A model generated the notes under the pieces. The model was not told the DNA's origin. It worked only from the letters and a program-made list of their open reading frames with translations, and searched no databases. Position numbers and translations under genes: made by a program. Source: an uncultured Bacteroidales bacterium (GTDB lineage Bacteria > Bacteroidota > Bacteroidia > Bacteroidales > Muribaculaceae). From it: a stretch of 7,992 bases of DNA. Of this stretch, positions 7,301-7,992 are shown piece after piece. Each line of letters opens with the position of its first letter. Position 1 is the first letter of the stretch. Location of the stretch: contig USIY01000092.1 in the NCBI GenBank assembly GCA_900554845.1, forward strand, positions 1 to 7,992. Reading direction: 5' to 3'.

Positions 7301-7383
7301 GCCATAAGACCGACAATCAGGAGTGTGATGCGATAGTTGTGCATCAGCCATGCCACCCATCTGCTGTTCTTTTCTTTCTTCAT
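4330..7383 (-). CDS. RND-family multidrug efflux pump, inner-membrane permease (AcrB-like)
   Basis: The product is 1017 residues, normal for the AcrB/MexB class. It has the twofold RND layout: TM1 (~17-35), a large periplasmic loop (~36-343), TM2-TM6 (~345-499), TM7 (~528-546), a second loop (~547-860) and TM8-TM12 (~863-1010). The N-terminus shows the family pattern KMPKAEFPDF, then IYPGATSEEVEEQLVKPLE. The TM4 proton-relay pair is present as D408-D409 in GMVVDDSVIVID. At the TM10 position where AcrB has Lys940 this protein has Arg928, followed by the conserved Asn929 (MRNEILIFEHA). It would use the proton gradient to take amphiphilic compounds from the periplasm or membrane and push them through the adaptor and channel; the substrates are not predictable. 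It starts with ATG overlapping the adaptor stop (ATGA) and ends overlapping the channel start (ATGA), indicating coupled translation in one operon. No frame defects were seen. Confidence 0.95.
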   Translation of the reverse strand: MKKEKNSRWVAWLMHNYRITLLIVGLMAILGIYGLDKMPKAEFPDFTLRTGVVVGIYPGATSEEVEEQLVKPLERYLFTFKEVNRAKTVSTSQNGLCSVMVELNDDVSNKDEVWSKIKHGLNSFKSSLPKGVVDVVVNDEFGDTSALLVAVESDSRSYRELDKYCELIGDRLRQLPSVSNVRVLGNLKEQIVINVDYNRLSEYGISPQVIIDVLSGQGITTVSGSLGGWSNDTPIHVSPSLKGEDEIADQIIYSDGGNHVVRIRDIASVTRGYDQTGGYIEYNGNRCVIISMEMLAGNNIVQYGKDVEKMLAEIKATSLPEDVVIDCISDQAGVVNASVNSFLRDLFISMAVIILMMMILFPISSALVASTAIPVTTFISLGIMYLVGIPLNTITLAAMIVVLGMVVDDSVIVIDGYLEYLNKGYSRWHAACKSVSEYFLAMLLATACISAIFFPLLITCTGQKGDFLHDFPITIAINLMTSLFVAMVVVPILAVILIKKKNRKEGKKTITDYVQQAYDRLLEWVFAHAWLTLGIAAALMLSTLFFAGEIKKRMMSCSERDQFAVEIYLPKGTGLAETVAVTDSVYNVLSKDERVKAITSFKGCASPRFQASYTPKQGGKNFAQFIVNTTSNDATVELVDEYTEKLSEAFPNAFVKFKQLDSQVFQALEFRFYGDNPDSMHYAADHLMQYMRQNPDLLWVRTDFEQPEPVVEVTLDEKAASRLGLNRQTTSLQLMSHTNDRFVTTIWEDDYGLPVVLKDNSWGNADFDKFDNLPVQPMTSAKTVPLRQIAQVSPKWSESKIVHRNGVRCLTVTAELPRTMMAEEIVPDLQKYVSENIRLPQGVTTEIGGEIENDNESLPQLGAGLGIAMIIIFFFLLFNFKSYALTLVCMFAVLLFVPGAMFGLFSTRTTMGLTTIFGFITLMGLIMRNEILIFEHAEDGLKNGKTPREAALEAGKRRMVPIFLTTVTTAVGVVPMIISGSAMWKPVGITILFGGIGALILVVTVLPVIYWKIHRQK

Positions 7384-7992
7384 AATGTGATGACTTTGCT
7401 TCCCTCGCTTAGTTTCTGCATACCGCGGACTATCAAGGAATCATTCTCGTTGATGCCGGATATTATTTCTATTCTCGAGCCGTGTGTCCTCCCGGTATTG
7501 ACATCGAATCTTTTGGCAACGCCATCCTTTTTTATCCAGACATACAATGTCTCACCGGCACCTTTCATAATTGCCGTTACAGGCACTGTCAAGACATCGG
7601 GGCGAGTGTTCTGGAATATCACTTCGCATAACATTCCGGGCAAAATTTCATGAGAGGGATTGTCAACCTCAATGCTGACGCTGTAAGTGTGTGTCATTAA
7701 ATCACTTTGTACGTTCTTAGCTATCCGGCCGCCAAGAAATTTTCTTTTGCCGAGTGCATCTACGGTTATTGTTGACGGGGTGTCGGACTTAATGTCGCCT
7801 ATTTCTTTTTCAGGAACGGAAACATTTACTTTTACCGTGTTTATATCCACTATCGTGACAATAGGCTGCCCCGGCATTACAGTTTCTCCGGCCTGAACCA
7901 TCTTTTGCCCGATCGTGCCGTTCACGGGCGAATAAAGCCGGCATGTGTATCTCAGTGCGTGTAAGCCCCTCTGTGAGACAGACGAGATCCGC
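7380..7992 (-). CDS. RND efflux periplasmic adaptor (membrane fusion protein), C-terminal part
   Basis: The frame is open to the right window edge, so the N-terminus, including any signal peptide, lipid-attachment Cys and first half of the hairpin, is missing. An apparent GTG start at 7925 is internal: upstream codons read ALRYTCRLYSPVNGTIGQK, the usual end of the coiled-coil hairpin followed by the second half of the lipoyl domain (SPVNGTIG, GETVMPGQPIVTIVD). Then come the beta-barrel (VKVNVSVPEKEIGDIKSD to EILPGMLCEVIF) and the membrane-proximal domain with VLTVPVTAIMKG, GETLYVWI and a closing G-x-x-x-x-D-SLIVRGMQKLSEGSKV motif. The protein bridges the RND pump and the TolC-type channel in the periplasm. 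It is the first gene of the operon visible here, overlapping the pump start as ATGA. The operon promoter and any regulator lie beyond the window. Confidence 0.92.
   Translation of the reverse strand, partial: RISSVSQRGLHALRYTCRLYSPVNGTIGQKMVQAGETVMPGQPIVTIVDINTVKVNVSVPEKEIGDIKSDTPSTITVDALGKRKFLGGRIAKNVQSDLMTHTYSVSIEVDNPSHEILPGMLCEVIFQNTRPDVLTVPVTAIMKGAGETLYVWIKKDGVAKRFDVNTGRTHGSRIEIISGINENDSLIVRGMQKLSEGSKVITL

Noticed and set aside
7027..7653. A 208-codon forward-strand open frame across the adaptor/pump junction
   Set aside because: It is antisense to both conserved efflux genes, with no family-like motif and no start signals.
1..7992. A new defence, mobile or CRISPR system
   Set aside because: I looked for regular repeats, transposase, integrase, nuclease, toxin-antitoxin or reverse-transcriptase motifs and saw none. 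All substantial genes belong to known metabolic, regulatory, redox or efflux families.

Overview
The window looks like a chromosomal segment from a gut-type Bacteroidales bacterium, with Muribaculaceae or a near relative my best guess. The evidence is a 333-residue-type malate dehydrogenase C-terminus of the Bacteroidales kind, two promoters matching the Bacteroides primary-sigma pattern (TAnnTTTG at -7), AT-rich leaders without Shine-Dalgarno sequences, and a secreted protein ending in a short type IX-secretion-like tail. The phylum/order call is fairly firm. The family call is inference.

Layout, left to right. (1) Bases 1-281 are the 3' end of a forward malate dehydrogenase gene, closed by a perfect palindromic terminator. 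(2) Bases 492-1220 (reverse) encode an exported flavodoxin-fold protein. It is divergent from (3) an AraC-family regulator at 1397-2296 (forward), and the 176-bp gap between them carries two promoters with identical architecture. (4) A hexapeptide-repeat O-acetyltransferase (2324-2896, forward) follows the regulator 27 bp downstream, probably in the same transcript. (5) Bases 2897-3077 hold what appears to be the C-terminal remnant of a nitroreductase gene on the reverse strand. (6) Bases 3078-7992 are a reverse-strand tripartite efflux operon in the order periplasmic adaptor (cut by the window edge), RND inner-membrane pump, TolC-type outer-membrane channel. The genes are joined by 4-base ATGA overlaps.

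How the parts work together. The adaptor, pump and channel would form a proton-driven efflux machine across both membranes. The channel gene, however, has a one-base deletion in the middle of a perfect inverted repeat, splitting an expected 418-residue protein into 147-residue and roughly 277-residue halves. Either the pump has lost its own channel or the assembly has an error there. The flavodoxin, AraC regulator and acetyltransferase resemble a recurrent regulator-plus-redox-protein neighbourhood. A role in stress or electrophile response is inference only.

I found no CRISPR array, tRNA, rRNA, insertion sequence or convincing new defence or mobile system. The most noteworthy items are the disrupted channel gene, the nitroreductase remnant beside it, and the exported flavodoxin with a secretion-type tail.
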